Positions 52,786-62,590 of a DNA stretch of 64,000 nt are shown piece after piece. This DNA comes from Bog-473 sp963783245. Its GTDB lineage: Bacteria > Actinomycetota > Acidimicrobiia > Acidimicrobiales > RAAP-2. The notes beneath the pieces were generated by a model. The model ran no database searches and was not told the origin of the DNA. It saw only the letters and a program-made list of their open reading frames with translations. A program made the translations under genes and the position numbers. Numbering within the stretch: the stretch's first letter is position 1; each line of letters opens with the position of its first letter. Where the stretch lies: the NCBI GenBank assembly GCA_963783245.1, contig CAWAMS010000002.1, positions 310,001 through 374,000 of the forward strand, given 5' to 3'.

Positions 52786-54245
52786 ATGTCCAGTCACGCC
52801 CACCAGCTTTTCGACCCCGAGGCTCCGCCGCAACCGGGGGTCGGAAGATCCAACAGAGGATGACGGCCGGCCGGGTGTTCTCTCGATTGGCGCTCTCTAC
52901 GATGAGGTCGAAGACGCTCTGACCTCGACGTTTCCCCGTAATCGGCAATTGTGGGTGCGGGGGGAGATCCACAGTTTCTCGGATCAATCCGGACGATCGG
53001 GCCACTGCTATTTGGACCTCGTCGATCCCGACGAGGGCAGGGGCGGACAGGCGGCACGGGGTCGGGGAGCGCCGGCGCTGAGGGTCAAGTGCTGGAAGGG
53101 CACGTGGTTGCCCATGAAGGGCGCCCTGGCCAAGAACGGCGTTGTGCTCGCTGAGGGCATGGTCGTCGATCCTGCGGGGAACGATCGACCTCTACCGGCC
53201 GAAGGGCGAAATCGGCTTCATCCTCTCCGAGCTGGACGTGACGGCGTTGTTGGGTCGTTTGGCGGCACAACGCGCACAGCTCTTGAGAAAGCTCGAAGGG
53301 GAAGGGTTGCTGCGTCGCAATGCCGCTCTCCCTGTGGCCGAGGTGCCGCTTCGGGTGGGACTGGTGGCCAGTCCCGGGACCGAGGGCTATCAGGACTTCC
53401 TCGGCCAGCTGACAGGTTCGGGATTCGGATTCCAGGTCGCAGGTCGTGCCCGTTGCCGTACAGGGTGGGGATGCCCCAGCCAGAGTGGCCAGAGCAGTGA
53501 GGGCGTTGAATCGCACGGAATGCGACGTGATCGTTGTCGTGAGGGGTGGGGGCTCGAAGGCGGACCTGGCATCGTTCGACTCCGAAGTGGTGGCCCGCGC
53601 CATCGCGACGGGCCACGAAGCCGGTGTGGACCGGAATAGGACACACGGGAGATGAGTCGGTCGCCGACATCGTGGCGAATCGGGCGTTCATAACCCCGAC
53701 GGAATGTGGGCATGAGCTCGTGTCGCAGGTCGGTCAATGGTGGGAGCAGCACGTCGGTGCTGCTGCCTCCGTGCTCAGTCGTCGCGTGCCTTCACTGCTC
53801 GCGGAGGCGCAAGCCCGGGACACCGCCGCACGTGGTCGTCTCACTCGTGCTGCACGTGCTCAATTGCGGGTCCACCGAGAGCGGTTGGCCCGTCGTTCCA
53901 CCGCAGTCGGTCGTCTGGCCCCCGAAGGGTTGACGGCGCGTCAGACCGCTGTGCGGACGCACGCGGCCCGCCTCGGTCCCTTGGCGTCCCGCCACATCGC
54001 CAAAGAGGTGGAAAGGGTCCGATCGTGGCGCCGATTGCTCACCGCTTATGACGTCGACCGTCAGCTGGAGCGGGGTTACACGTTGACCCACACCGCCTCG
54101 GGTGCAACTTGTCCGGAGTGCGGCCCGCCTTGCCGTGGGGACCGAAGTCGTCACCCGTTTTGCCGATGGTTCGGCTCGCTCACGCGTGGAGTCGGCCGAA
54201 GTCCGAGAAGATCGTGTTGAAGAGAAGGATGAGGAGAAGCAATGA
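52786..54245 (+). CDS. xseA: Exodeoxyribonuclease VII large subunit, about five frameshifts
   Basis: The catalytic subunit of exonuclease VII. Matching segments appear in order in changing frames: an N-terminal stretch with VLSIGALYDEVEDAL and the OB-fold (LWVRGEIHSF, GHCYLDLVD), then FILSELDVTALLGRL, PLRVGLVASPGTEGYQDFL, the nuclease core DVIVVVRGGGSKADLASF, GIGHTGDESVADIVANRAF with PTECGHEL, a coiled-coil C-terminus and GYTLTHTASG. Frame changes fall near 52837 (G run), 53177, 53440, 53635 and 54110. The stop at 54243-54245 overlaps the xseB start (ATGA). The regular order of all domains shows one gene; five shifts in one gene suggest poor sequence quality here or real decay. Confidence 0.82.
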
Positions 54246-54499
54246 CCGCAGTCACGAACGAGCCGCTCCCGGTGGAGAAGCTGAGCTACACCGACGCCAG
54301 TCGGGAACTCGACTCCATCGTGGAGTTCTTCGAACAGCGAGAGGTCGACGTGGACATACTGGTGGCACGTCTGGAACGAGCGACCGCACTCATCGACGAG
54401 CTCGACCGCCGGCTCCGTCATACGCGGGCGCAGGTCGAAGATCTCGTGCCGCGGCTCGACACGCTGGCCGGCGAAGTAGATGGTGGCGACGATGAGTGA
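54242..54499 (+). CDS. xseB: Exodeoxyribonuclease VII small subunit
   Basis: An 85-residue helical protein with the XseB signature YTDASRELDSIVEFFEQREV, VDILVARLERATALI and a tail of charged helix. It forms the helical arms that hold XseA. The ATG at 54242 overlaps the xseA stop. It is intact even though xseA is broken, and it overlaps the following MBL hydrolase start, so xseA, xseB and the hydrolase are one unit. Confidence 0.93.
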   Translation: MTAVTNEPLPVEKLSYTDASRELDSIVEFFEQREVDVDILVARLERATALIDELDRRLRHTRAQVEDLVPRLDTLAGEVDGGDDE

Positions 54500-55223
54500 G
54501 TCCGTCGACGATCAGCGGCTGTACTTCCGTCAGCTGCTGTCGGGCCGGGACTTCGCCCGGGGAGATCAGATGGCCCGGCAGATGGTCAACTTCGTCTACC
54601 TCATCGGAGATCGGACGACGGGTGAGGCGGTCATTGTGGACCCCGCTTATGCCGTCCAGGACCTGCTCGACGTCGTGGCGGCCGACGGCATGAAGCTCAC
54701 CGGCGTGTTGGCCACGCATTACCACCCGGACCATGTCGGGGGTGAGATGGCGGGGTGGGGTCTCGAGGGCATCAGCACGCTCTTGGAGTCGGTCCAGGTT
54801 CCGATCCATCTCCAGAAGGAGGAGGTGCCCTGGGTGGAGCGGACGACGGGTGTCAGCGCATCGCATCTCGTCGGCCACGACAGCGGTGATGTGGTCCAGG
54901 TCGGCTCCGTGGGTGTGGAGTTGATCCACACACCGGGACATACGCCGGGTAGTCAGTGCTTCTTCGTCGATGGCCGGCTGGTCGCGGGCGACACGCTCTT
55001 TCTCGAAGGTTGTGGCCGCACCGATCTCCCCGGATCGGATCCGGTCGCGATGTACGACTCGATCAACAACCGCCTGGCTCGGGTACCCGATGACGCCGTC
55101 CTCTTTCCCGGCCATCAGTATTCGCGCGACCCTTCGCAGGGCATGGGCGAGACCCGCAGGACGAATTTCGTGTTTCGTCCTCGTTCGCTCGAGGAGTGGA
55201 TTGCCATGTTCGGGGGTGTATGA
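54492..55223 (+). CDS. MBL-fold hydrolase of glyoxalase II / persulfide dioxygenase type
   Basis: A 243-residue MBL protein. THYHPDHVGG (HxHxDH), HTPGHTPGSQC, GDTLFLEGCGRTDLPG and FPGHQYS supply metal ligands in the pattern of hydroxyacylglutathione hydrolases and ETHE1-like persulfide dioxygenases. The ATG at 54492 overlaps the xseB stop; another ATG at 54480 is in frame. Its own stop overlaps the ATG of the FAD reductase gene (ATGA). The thiol partner cannot be named from sequence; mycothiol is usual in Actinobacteria. Confidence 0.83.
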   Translation: MSESVDDQRLYFRQLLSGRDFARGDQMARQMVNFVYLIGDRTTGEAVIVDPAYAVQDLLDVVAADGMKLTGVLATHYHPDHVGGEMAGWGLEGISTLLESVQVPIHLQKEEVPWVERTTGVSASHLVGHDSGDVVQVGSVGVELIHTPGHTPGSQCFFVDGRLVAGDTLFLEGCGRTDLPGSDPVAMYDSINNRLARVPDDAVLFPGHQYSRDPSQGMGETRRTNFVFRPRSLEEWIAMFGGV

Positions 55224-56474
55224 CGACCGAGGGGGTGCCCACCGACGGATCCGTCGTCGTCGTCGGCGCCTCTCTAGCCGGCTGGCGCGCGGTGGAAACG
55301 CTGCGGGCCGAAGGCTTCCATGGGACGATCTCGCTCGTCGGTGAGGAGTTGCACCTTCCGTACGACCGCCCTCCGCTGTCCAAGCAGGTGTTGGCGGGGA
55401 CATGGCCACCGGAAAAGGCCGTCCTGGCCGACAAGAAGAGGAGCAGCGAATTGCGGGTGCACGAGGTCCTCGGTCATCGCGCCATGCGGCTCGACGTCGA
55501 GGGACGCCGGGTCGAGATCGACGATGGCACCATCCTCGCCGGGGACGCCGTGGTGTTGGCAACGGGAGCCACGCCGAGGCACCTGCCGGGAACAGAGGGC
55601 CTGGGCCACCGCGACGGACTGTTCACGCTTCGGACGCTCGACGACGCCGTAGCCCTGCAAAGCGCGGTGACCGCGGTCGACGTCGTGTCGCGTCATCGTC
55701 ATCGGCGCCGGGTTCATCGGCGCCGAGGTGGCATCGACCTGTGCCGGCCTCGGGTGTCGGGTCACGGTGCATAGAGGCGATGGAGATCCCGCTGTCCAAC
55801 GTGCTCGGACCCTTGATCGGCACGCACTGCGCCTCCTTGCACGCCGCCCATGGGGTTGACCTACGGACCGGAGTCGGCGTGGCCGGCGTCCGCCGGGTCG
55901 AAGGGGCGACGAGCGGACTCGACGTCGAGCTCGAGGGCGGGGAGGTTCTCCAGGCTGACGTGGTGGTGGTCGGCATCGGCGTGGTGCCGGCCGTCAATTG
56001 GCTCGAGGGTTCCGGCCTGACGACTCGAGAACGGCGTCGTTTGTGATGACCGGCTTTCTGCGGCCGACGGTGTCGTGGCCGCCGGGCGACATGGCCCGTT
56101 GGTTGTGGCATCACGACGGCGGGGAAGAGCTGATCCGCATCGAGCACTGGCAGATCGCAGCGGAAGCGGGCGTGGCGGCGGCGCGCAGCGTGCTGGCGGG
56201 CACGGCCGGTGCCGAGCCGTTCGCGCCAATTCCCTATTTCTGGTCCGACCAGTTCGGAATCCGCTTTCAGGTGTTGGGGAATCCCGGCGGTACGGACGAG
56301 GTAGAAATCGTCGACGGCTCGTTCGAGGAGGGCAAGTTCGTCGCGTTGTTCGGCCGGGCCGGCCGCCTCCGTGCCGCCATGGCCATCGGTCGGCCGCGCC
56401 GGCTGATGGGATATCGCCCCTTGCTCGAGGCGGGCAGCAGTTGGGACGACGCGTTGGCACACGAGGCGTCGTAG
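55220..56474 (+). CDS. FAD-dependent ferredoxin/rubredoxin-type reductase, about three frameshifts
   Basis: A pyridine-nucleotide-disulfide-fold reductase of the rhodocoxin/putidaredoxin reductase class, which passes NAD(P)H electrons to a ferredoxin or cytochrome P450 partner. The first FAD motif is VVVVGASLAGWRAVETL, and YDRPPLSK is conserved. The NAD motif VIVIGAGFIGAEVAS appears in a second frame, and AAGDMARW plus EHWQIAAE in a third. Shifts fall near 55690, 55770 and 56030. The C-terminal domain is intact (FWSDQFGIRFQVLG). No ferredoxin is encoded next to it. Confidence 0.85.
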
Positions 56475-56499
56475 CGGACCCTGTCGGCCGATGAAGCCG

Positions 56500-58005
56500 T
56501 CAGAACGAGATGCCCGAGAGCTCGGGGATCGTGGCTTCGGCTTTGGCGCGCGCCGCCAGCCAACGCTCGCGGGCGTGGGACCGCGTGGCGTCGTCGGTGC
56601 GGGGTTCGATGACGCGTCGAGGCGAGAAGGTGCCGGCGATGTCGTCTTCTGATCCGTAGGTGCCGATGGCCAACCCGGCGAGCAGTCCTGCTCCGAGCGT
56701 CGTCGCCTCCAGCACGGGGGAGATCTCGACCGGTCGTCCGATGGCGTCGGCCAGCGCGGTCACAAAGACCTCGTTGTCCGACATGCCCCCGTCGACCCGC
56801 AGGGCGTGGATGGGGAGCCCGCTGTCACCTTCGGCCGCTTCCACCAGGTCGGCGCCGCGGTGGGCGACACCCTCGAGCACCGCCCGCACGAGCTCGGGTC
56901 GACCGGAGCCCCTGGTCAATCCGACCAGGGTGCCGCGGGCGCCGAAATCCCACACCGGCGTACCCAAGCCGAGGAGTGCCGGGACGAACCACACGTCGCC
57001 GGTGGTGTCGCATTCCGCTGCCACACGGGCGGACTCCGCGGCGGAGGTGAGGACACCGAGATCGTCCCGCAGCCATTCGACGCAGCTGCCGGCGGAGAGC
57101 ATCACCGCCTCGACGCCCCAGGTTGCGATCCCGTCGACCCGGTAGGCGACGATAGGGAAGGTGCCGTGGGCACCCTGTCCGGCATGGAGCGGACGTTGGC
57201 CCGACCCGGTGCACTGGTCCAGCATGCCGCCCGTGCCAAAGGTGGCTTTGGCGAGCCCCGGGCGCGTGCACCCCTGCCCGACCAGCGAAGCTTGCTGGTC
57301 GCCGGCGATGCCACAGATGGGGGGCGCTCCACCGAGGGCATGGCAGGCCCCCACGGCTCCCGAAGAATCGACGATGCGCGGAAGGATCGCCGCAGGAATG
57401 CCGAGGCGCTCGAGGAGGGGCACGTCCCAGTCGATGGACGAGGGGTCGATGAGCGCGGTGACGGCGGCGTTCGTGGCGTCGGTGACGTGGAGGGCGTCGT
57501 GCCCCGCGGCCGCACCACCCGACAGGGTCCAGGCCACCCAGCTGTCCACCGTGCCGAAGCAGAGCTCGCCGGCCTCGGCTCGGACTCGGTCGGGGTCGAC
57601 GTCGTCGAGGATCGCCATCAACTTCGTGGCCGACGCGTTCGGGGCCAGCCTGATGCCGTCGGCCTGCAGCACCAGGCATGTTCCCACCGTGCGCAAGTCC
57701 TGCCAGCCGATGCCCGGAGCGACGGGCCTGCCCGTCGCCCTCTCCCAGACGATCGTCGAGGCCCTCTGGTTCGCAATCCCCACCGCTTCTACCGGTCCGC
57801 CGTCGCGGAGCGCCGCGTTCGCCACCTCCAGGACGGCGTCGGCCATCACGGAGGCGTCGAACTCGACGAGCCCCGGAGCGGGGGAGTCGGGGAGCACCGG
57901 GGCATGGTGCGCATGCGCAACGGACGCATCGGGTCGTACGACCGCCGCGCGGACACCCGATGTGCCCACGTCGACGACGAGGACGCTTCCCCCGTTGCCG
58001 CTCAC
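56500..58005 (-). CDS. FGGY-family carbohydrate kinase, glycerol kinase-like
   Basis: A 501-residue sugar kinase. The N-terminal phosphate-binding segment VLVVDVGTSGVRAAV, GIANQRAS and GIGWQDLRT fit the FGGY layout. The ATP-binding block TFGTGGMLDQC and the late DGGMSDNEVF and LGAGLLAGLA are present. Within FGGY it looks closest to glycerol kinases, which make sn-glycerol-3-phosphate, but the diagnostic residues are not enough to exclude other polyols. The start is GTG at 58005 (GTGA with the upstream stop). It is the last gene of an operon with an alkyl-DHAP-synthase-like oxidase and GlpD. The operon context argues for glycerol or a derivative. Confidence 0.83.
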   Translation of the reverse strand: MSGNGGSVLVVDVGTSGVRAAVVRPDASVAHAHHAPVLPDSPAPGLVEFDASVMADAVLEVANAALRDGGPVEAVGIANQRASTIVWERATGRPVAPGIGWQDLRTVGTCLVLQADGIRLAPNASATKLMAILDDVDPDRVRAEAGELCFGTVDSWVAWTLSGGAAAGHDALHVTDATNAAVTALIDPSSIDWDVPLLERLGIPAAILPRIVDSSGAVGACHALGGAPPICGIAGDQQASLVGQGCTRPGLAKATFGTGGMLDQCTGSGQRPLHAGQGAHGTFPIVAYRVDGIATWGVEAVMLSAGSCVEWLRDDLGVLTSAAESARVAAECDTTGDVWFVPALLGLGTPVWDFGARGTLVGLTRGSGRPELVRAVLEGVAHRGADLVEAAEGDSGLPIHALRVDGGMSDNEVFVTALADAIGRPVEISPVLEATTLGAGLLAGLAIGTYGSEDDIAGTFSPRRVIEPRTDDATRSHARERWLAARAKAEATIPELSGISF

Positions 58006-59517
58006 GACCACGGCGACGGCCCGAACGGGGAAGGCAGGCCGAGTTTGCCCGGATTGAGGATGCCCGCCGGATCGAGGCTCTCCTTGAGGCCGACGAGAAC
58101 GTCGAAGCCCGAGCCGAGGGCTCGTGGCAAGGAAGCGGGACCGATTGAGCCCGATGCCATGGTGATGGCTTATTGCGGCGCCGTGTGCCATGGTCGCGGT
58201 CGTCACCGTGTCCCACGCTTGGCGGTAGTACCGCTCACGCCAGGCGTCATCGCCGTCGGGTCCCTTCCCGGCAAAGGTGAAGTAGAGGCAGGCGCCGTCG
58301 GTGTAGGCGTGTGACTGATGCGCCGAGGCGGCCAGCGTGCCGTCCATCGCCTTGAGGGCGCCGACGACCTCATCGAAGAGATCCGGGAGAACGGCCCACG
58401 GCCCTGAGATCTCCGCCGTATCGACGACGACGCCGGCCCGCCAGAGCGGGGCGAGGGCCGAGACGTCGTTGCGATGCGTGAGCCAGCGCTCGACAAGCGC
58501 GACGTCCATGGGCTGCGCGCCCGCCGACAGTGCATTCGTCGTCCACGATCGCCAGCGTCGCCGCCAGGAGTGCCGGATCGGTCTCGTCGAGCACGATGAG
58601 GACGTTCGTGTCCGCTTGGTCGAAGTTGCGGACGGACTCGGCCTCGTCATAGAGGCGGAGCACGGCCGGGGTGGCCCCGCGGCGCAGCATCTTGCGGCAG
58701 GCGTCGAGGCCGGCGGCGAAGGTGGTGAAGCCGAAGGCCCGCCGCTCTTGTGCGGCCGGCAGGGGGTGGATGCGCACGCGTGCTGCGGTAATGACGCCGA
58801 GCGTGCCTTCACTGCCCACGAAGAGCTGGGTGAGGTTGGGTCCGGTGGCGGCCCGAGGTCCATGTCCTTCGGTCCGCACGATGCGGCCGTCGGCCAGCAC
58901 CACCTCGAGCCCGATCACCATGTCCTCGATCTTGCCGTAGCGGGTCGAGTACTGGCCGGCACCGCGGCAGGCCAGCCATCCGCCGACCGTCGAGAGATCC
59001 ATCGATTGCGGCCAGTGCCCGAGGGTGTACCCCGCGCCCACCCGACCGAGAGCCGACTCGAGATCGGGCCCGAAGGTGCCGGCTCGGACATCGGCGGTGA
59101 GAGAGGTCTCGTCGACGTGGATGAGGCCGTCTAGTGACGGTGAGGTCGAGCGCGACCCCGCCGAACACGGGGATGGAGCCGCCGCAGACCCCGCTTCGCC
59201 CCGCGGCCGCGGTGACCGGGACGACGGGCTTCATGGCAGAGCTGCCAACACGGCGGAGACGTCGTCAGTGGTGTGCGGGCCGCACGACAACTCCGGGCCG
59301 TTGGGGCACGGCGCCATCGGCCGCCCACCCGATGGCCAGTGGCCACCAGTCCCTTCCCGCTTCGGCCCGTGAGGCGTCGTCGACGCAGTACCTCGGCGCC
59401 GCTCTCGGCCAGCCGGCTCAGGAGTCCTTCCGGAAGCGGGACGACGGAGCCGGAGAGCCGGTCGGTCACGGCTGCGGCTCCGGCATCGATCGGAGTGACC
59501 GGAGTGGGAACGGTCAA
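58002..59517 (-). CDS. FAD-linked oxidase, alkyl-DHAP synthase-like, several frameshifts
   Basis: An FAD-binding type 4 (VAO-fold) oxidoreductase. Recognisable parts: VTAAAGRSGVCGGSIPVFGG (FAD site), GYTLGHWPQSMDLSTVGGWL, GSEGTLGVITAARVRI, then ISHHHGIGLNRSRFL (the triple-histidine active site of alkyldihydroxyacetonephosphate synthases), and LDPAGILNPGKLGLP at the end. The pieces lie in changing frames with about six breaks; the main intact block runs 59041 to 58540. Its stop overlaps the kinase start, and its TTG at 59517 overlaps the GlpD stop. The alkyl-DHAP synthase reaction would give ether-lipid precursors, but many relatives in Actinobacteria have other roles. Number of breaks makes true decay possible. 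Confidence 0.7.
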
Positions 59518-61177
59518 GGGAGATCCAGTCCGGCGGTCAGGAGCTCCTTCTGGCAGGCCTCGATGAAATCGTCGGCCTGCTCGGACGCGTGCTGCTCGTC
59601 CCATCCCATTTCGGCCGCGATGAGGTTGGCTGCGGCATGCGCCGCCGCCATGGTGGGCTGCGCACGTTGGATCTTGGCCCGGGTCCGCCGGGCCAGGACG
59701 TCGGTGAGCGTCTGCGCCATCTCCTCTCGAGCTGCATAGACCATCTCCGCGCCGGTGTACGGCAGACCGGCGATGACGGGCTCGAGCAGCTCTGGCCGAT
59801 CATCGGCCAGAGCGAGGACGGCCGCTGAGTCGGTTCCGTAGCGGCGCACCAGGTGCGCCTGCGGGCGGGCCATGGTGACCGGATCCTGGGTCGCCGAGGT
59901 GGCGCCGAGGAGTCGGAGCGACTTGGTCACGCAGCGACGGGTCTTGGGGGACTCGCCGAGCCGCTCCACCACGGTGTCCACGGTGTCCTGCGCCATCTTC
60001 CGGTAGGTCGTGAGCTTCCCACCGGTGACGGTCACGACACCGTGCGCCGATGTGCGAACCGTATGACGACGGGAGAGGTCCGCGGTGCGCTCGGAGACGT
60101 GACCGCCCTTGTCTGGTGGTGCGAGCAGCGGGCGCAGACCTGCCCACACGCCGGTGACGTCGGCACGCGTCGAGCTGAGAGGTCGTGACGTTGTTCGCTG
60201 CGTCGAGGAGGTAGTCGACGTCCTCAGGCGTGCACGAAGGGTCGTCGAGGGGACCTTGATAATCGGTGTCGGTGGTGCCCAGGTACACCAGGTCCGTCTC
60301 GGGCCATGGCACGACGAAGATGGCCCTGCGGTCCTGGGGCACGGGGATGACGGCGGCGACGTCGCACGGGAGACGTTCCGCCGGCACCGAGATATGGATG
60401 CCCTTGGCCGGTCGGATCGAACGGGGGTCGGCGCCTTCATCGAGGGCCCGTACGTCGTCGGCCCAGACGCCCGTGGCATTGACCACGACGCGGGCCGTGA
60501 TGCCGAACTCACTTGCAGCGTCGGACGGATCGGGACGCACGAGCGCGCCGTCGGTCATCCCATGGTCATCCTCGGTGAGGCCCACCACCGTCGTGTAGTT
60601 GGCCACGACGGCGCCGTACTCGATGGCGGCGGTGCGGGCCAGGGTGAGGGTCAGGCGGGCGTCATCCGCCCGGGCGTCGAAATAGAGGAAGCCAGCGACG
60701 AGGCGGTCGGTCTTCAGCGTCGGGAGATGGGCCAGCGCCTGGGCCTTGGTGACCCTCTGGTGGCGGGCGCCGATACGTAGGCCTCCGGTCAGGTCGTAGA
60801 GCCACAACGCGACTGGAGTAGGAACGGGCCACGGTCTTGGAGACCACGCCGTCGCGGCCGAAGAGTGGGATGAGGAACGCCAGCGTGCTCACCAGGTGCG
60901 GAGCGTTCTCCAACAGATGCTGGCGTTCCGCCAAGTTCTCGTAGACCAGGCGGAACTCGCGCTGCTGCAGATACCGCAGGCCGCCATGGACCATTTTGGA
61001 CGACTTGGATGAGGTTCCTGAGGCGAAGTCACCCTTCTCGACGAGCGCAGTCTTCAGCCCGCGGCTGGCGGCGTCGAGTGCCACCCCCGCCCCGGTGACT
61101 CCACCACCCACCACCAGCACGTCGAAGTGCTCATCGGCGAGGCGGCGCAACGAGTCCTCGCGTCGAAATCGGTGCAC
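59514..61177 (-). CDS. glpD: Glycerol-3-phosphate dehydrogenase (GlpD), two frameshifts
   Basis: The FAD-dependent enzyme that oxidises glycerol-3-phosphate to dihydroxyacetone phosphate and passes electrons to quinone. The N-terminus has the FAD motif DVLVVGGGVTGAGVALDAAS and SSKSSKMVHGGLRYL. A central part (WLYDLTGGLRIG, VNATGVWADDV, PAKGIHISV) is in a second frame. The GLRPLLAPP and TVTGGKLTTYRKMA segments and the C-terminal helical domain are in a third frame. Shifts lie near 60812 and 60170. The GTG at 61177 is chosen; a longer version would begin at 61195. It is the first gene of the operon. Confidence 0.88.
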
Positions 61178-61282
61178 GTTCCCAGCCTGCCACACGGGGT
61201 AGGAGCTCCTTCCCCGTGTGGCACGAACGTGGAAGACCGAACTTGAAACGCCCGTCGCGTCGGCCGATGGTCGGGGTGATCC

Positions 61283-61528
61283 CTACTCCTCCGGGATCGC
61301 CTCCCACCATTGGCACCACCACTGGTCGCCCACCAGGATCCGCAGTTTGGGGTGCCAGCAGTAGGAGATGTCCTTGTGTGGCTCGAGGTAGTACCGGCAG
61401 TTCTCGCACTTCTCGTCGCCTGACGGTTTGCCTTTCAGCACCGCATTTTCGGCGAGGTGCCGGAACTCGATCTCGAGCTTCTCGTCAATCTCCTTGGGTT
61501 CGGGTTCGGGGATCACGTAGTCGGCCAC
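61283..61528 (-). CDS. Small cysteine- and tryptophan-rich protein
   Basis: About 81 residues from the GTG at 61528. An acidic helical N-terminal half is followed by CENCRYYL, SYCWHPKL and WWCQWWE, four cysteines spaced 2, 11 and about 14 apart, as in HiPIP-like or other small Fe-S or zinc proteins. The ATG/TTG further upstream would fall inside the operator at 61557-61575, so the GTG with a TACTTT box 6 bases before it is preferred. It is divergent from the Fur-family gene and shares its palindrome, so it is probably an oxidative-stress or metal-linked protein. I do not recognise a named family. Confidence 0.7.
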   Translation of the reverse strand: MADYVIPEPEPKEIDEKLEIEFRHLAENAVLKGKPSGDEKCENCRYYLEPHKDISYCWHPKLRILVGDQWWCQWWEAIPEE

Positions 61529-61534
61529 ACGTGC

Positions 61535-61540
61535 AAAGTA
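61535..61540 (-). promoter_or_regulatory. -10 box TACTTT for the cysteine-rich gene
   Basis: On the minus strand TACTTT lies 18 bases downstream of a TTGTCA -35 (61564-61559) inside the operator. It ends 6 bases before the GTG at 61528. The spacing suggests a leaderless transcript. Confidence 0.5.
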
Positions 61541-61556
61541 GCGCGCGTCGCGGCTG

Positions 61557-61575
61557 TTTGACAACGATTGTCAAA
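61557..61575. promoter_or_regulatory. Perfect 8-3-8 palindromic operator, Fur/PerR-like
   Basis: The 19-base sequence TTTGACAACGATTGTCAAA is a perfect inverted repeat (TTTGACAA, 3-base spacer, TTGTCAAA). Each arm contains a -35-like hexamer for one of the two divergent promoters: TTGTCA (61569-61574) lies 16 bases before TATGGT of the Fur-family gene, and TTGTCA on the minus strand (61564-61559) lies 18 bases before TACTTT of the cysteine-rich gene. A repressor bound here would shut both. It has the look of a FUR-family site; the Fur-like protein encoded downstream is the natural candidate. Confidence 0.75.
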
Positions 61576-61590
61576 ACCGGGGAGGGACGC

Positions 61591-61596
61591 TATGGT
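61591..61596 (+). promoter_or_regulatory. -10 box TATGGT for the Fur-family gene
   Basis: TATGGT lies 16 bases downstream of a TTGTCA -35 located in the operator's right arm, and 9 bases before the ATG at 61606. It allows a leaderless or near-leaderless transcript. Confidence 0.5.
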
Positions 61597-61605
61597 GGCA
61601 ACGGC

Positions 61606-62035
61606 ATGCAGTCACCCGATGCGCTGACCGACCTCTTCCGGGCCAATGGGCGGAAGATCACCGCCCAGCGGCAGTGCATCTTTCGGGCCCTCGAGGGCGA
61701 TGTCACGTCATCCTTCGGCGGAGAAGGTCTACGAGAAGGTGCGCACGGAGATGCCGAACGTGTCGCTCAAAACCGTGTACCAGACGCTGCACGATTTGTC
61801 CGAATTGGGCCAGATCACCGCGCTCGACCTCGGGACGGGCGCCGCCCGCTTCGACCCCAACGTCGAGGCGGCCCATCACCATGTCGTATGCCGTGGTTGT
61901 GGCAAAGTGCGCGACGTCGACGCCGATTTCCCCAACTTGAAGGTCCCGTCAGGTGCCGCACCCGGATTCAACGTCCTCAGTGCCGAGGTTGTTTTTCGGG
62001 GTCACTGCGACGAGTGTCAACCAGATCAGCAGTAG
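61606..62035 (+). CDS. Fur/PerR family transcriptional regulator, one frameshift
   Basis: About 141 residues. The winged-helix N-terminus reads LTDLFRANGRKITAQRQCIFRAL and, after a shift near 61705, HPSAEKVYEKVRTEMPNVSLKTVYQTL. The metal-binding C-terminus has AHHHVVCRGCGKVRD and GHCDECQ, giving the two CxxC pairs of the structural zinc site, plus a histidine-rich sensory site. A PerR-like peroxide sensor is favoured by the rubrerythrin gene 38 bases downstream, but a zinc or iron role is not excluded. It probably represses itself and the divergent gene through the palindrome at 61557-61575. Confidence 0.87.
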
Positions 62036-62073
62036 CCAGAACACATCACCGAACAAGAAAGGTACGAACAACC

Positions 62074-62493
<420 letters not shown>

Positions 62494-62590
62494 ACGGCGG
62501 CATGGCAACCCCGTTTGACGGTTCGAGCGACCCGCAGCCCGTGGCCCAGCGCCGCGCCTGCGGGTCGCGTGCGCCGAGCCGGGGATCGGC

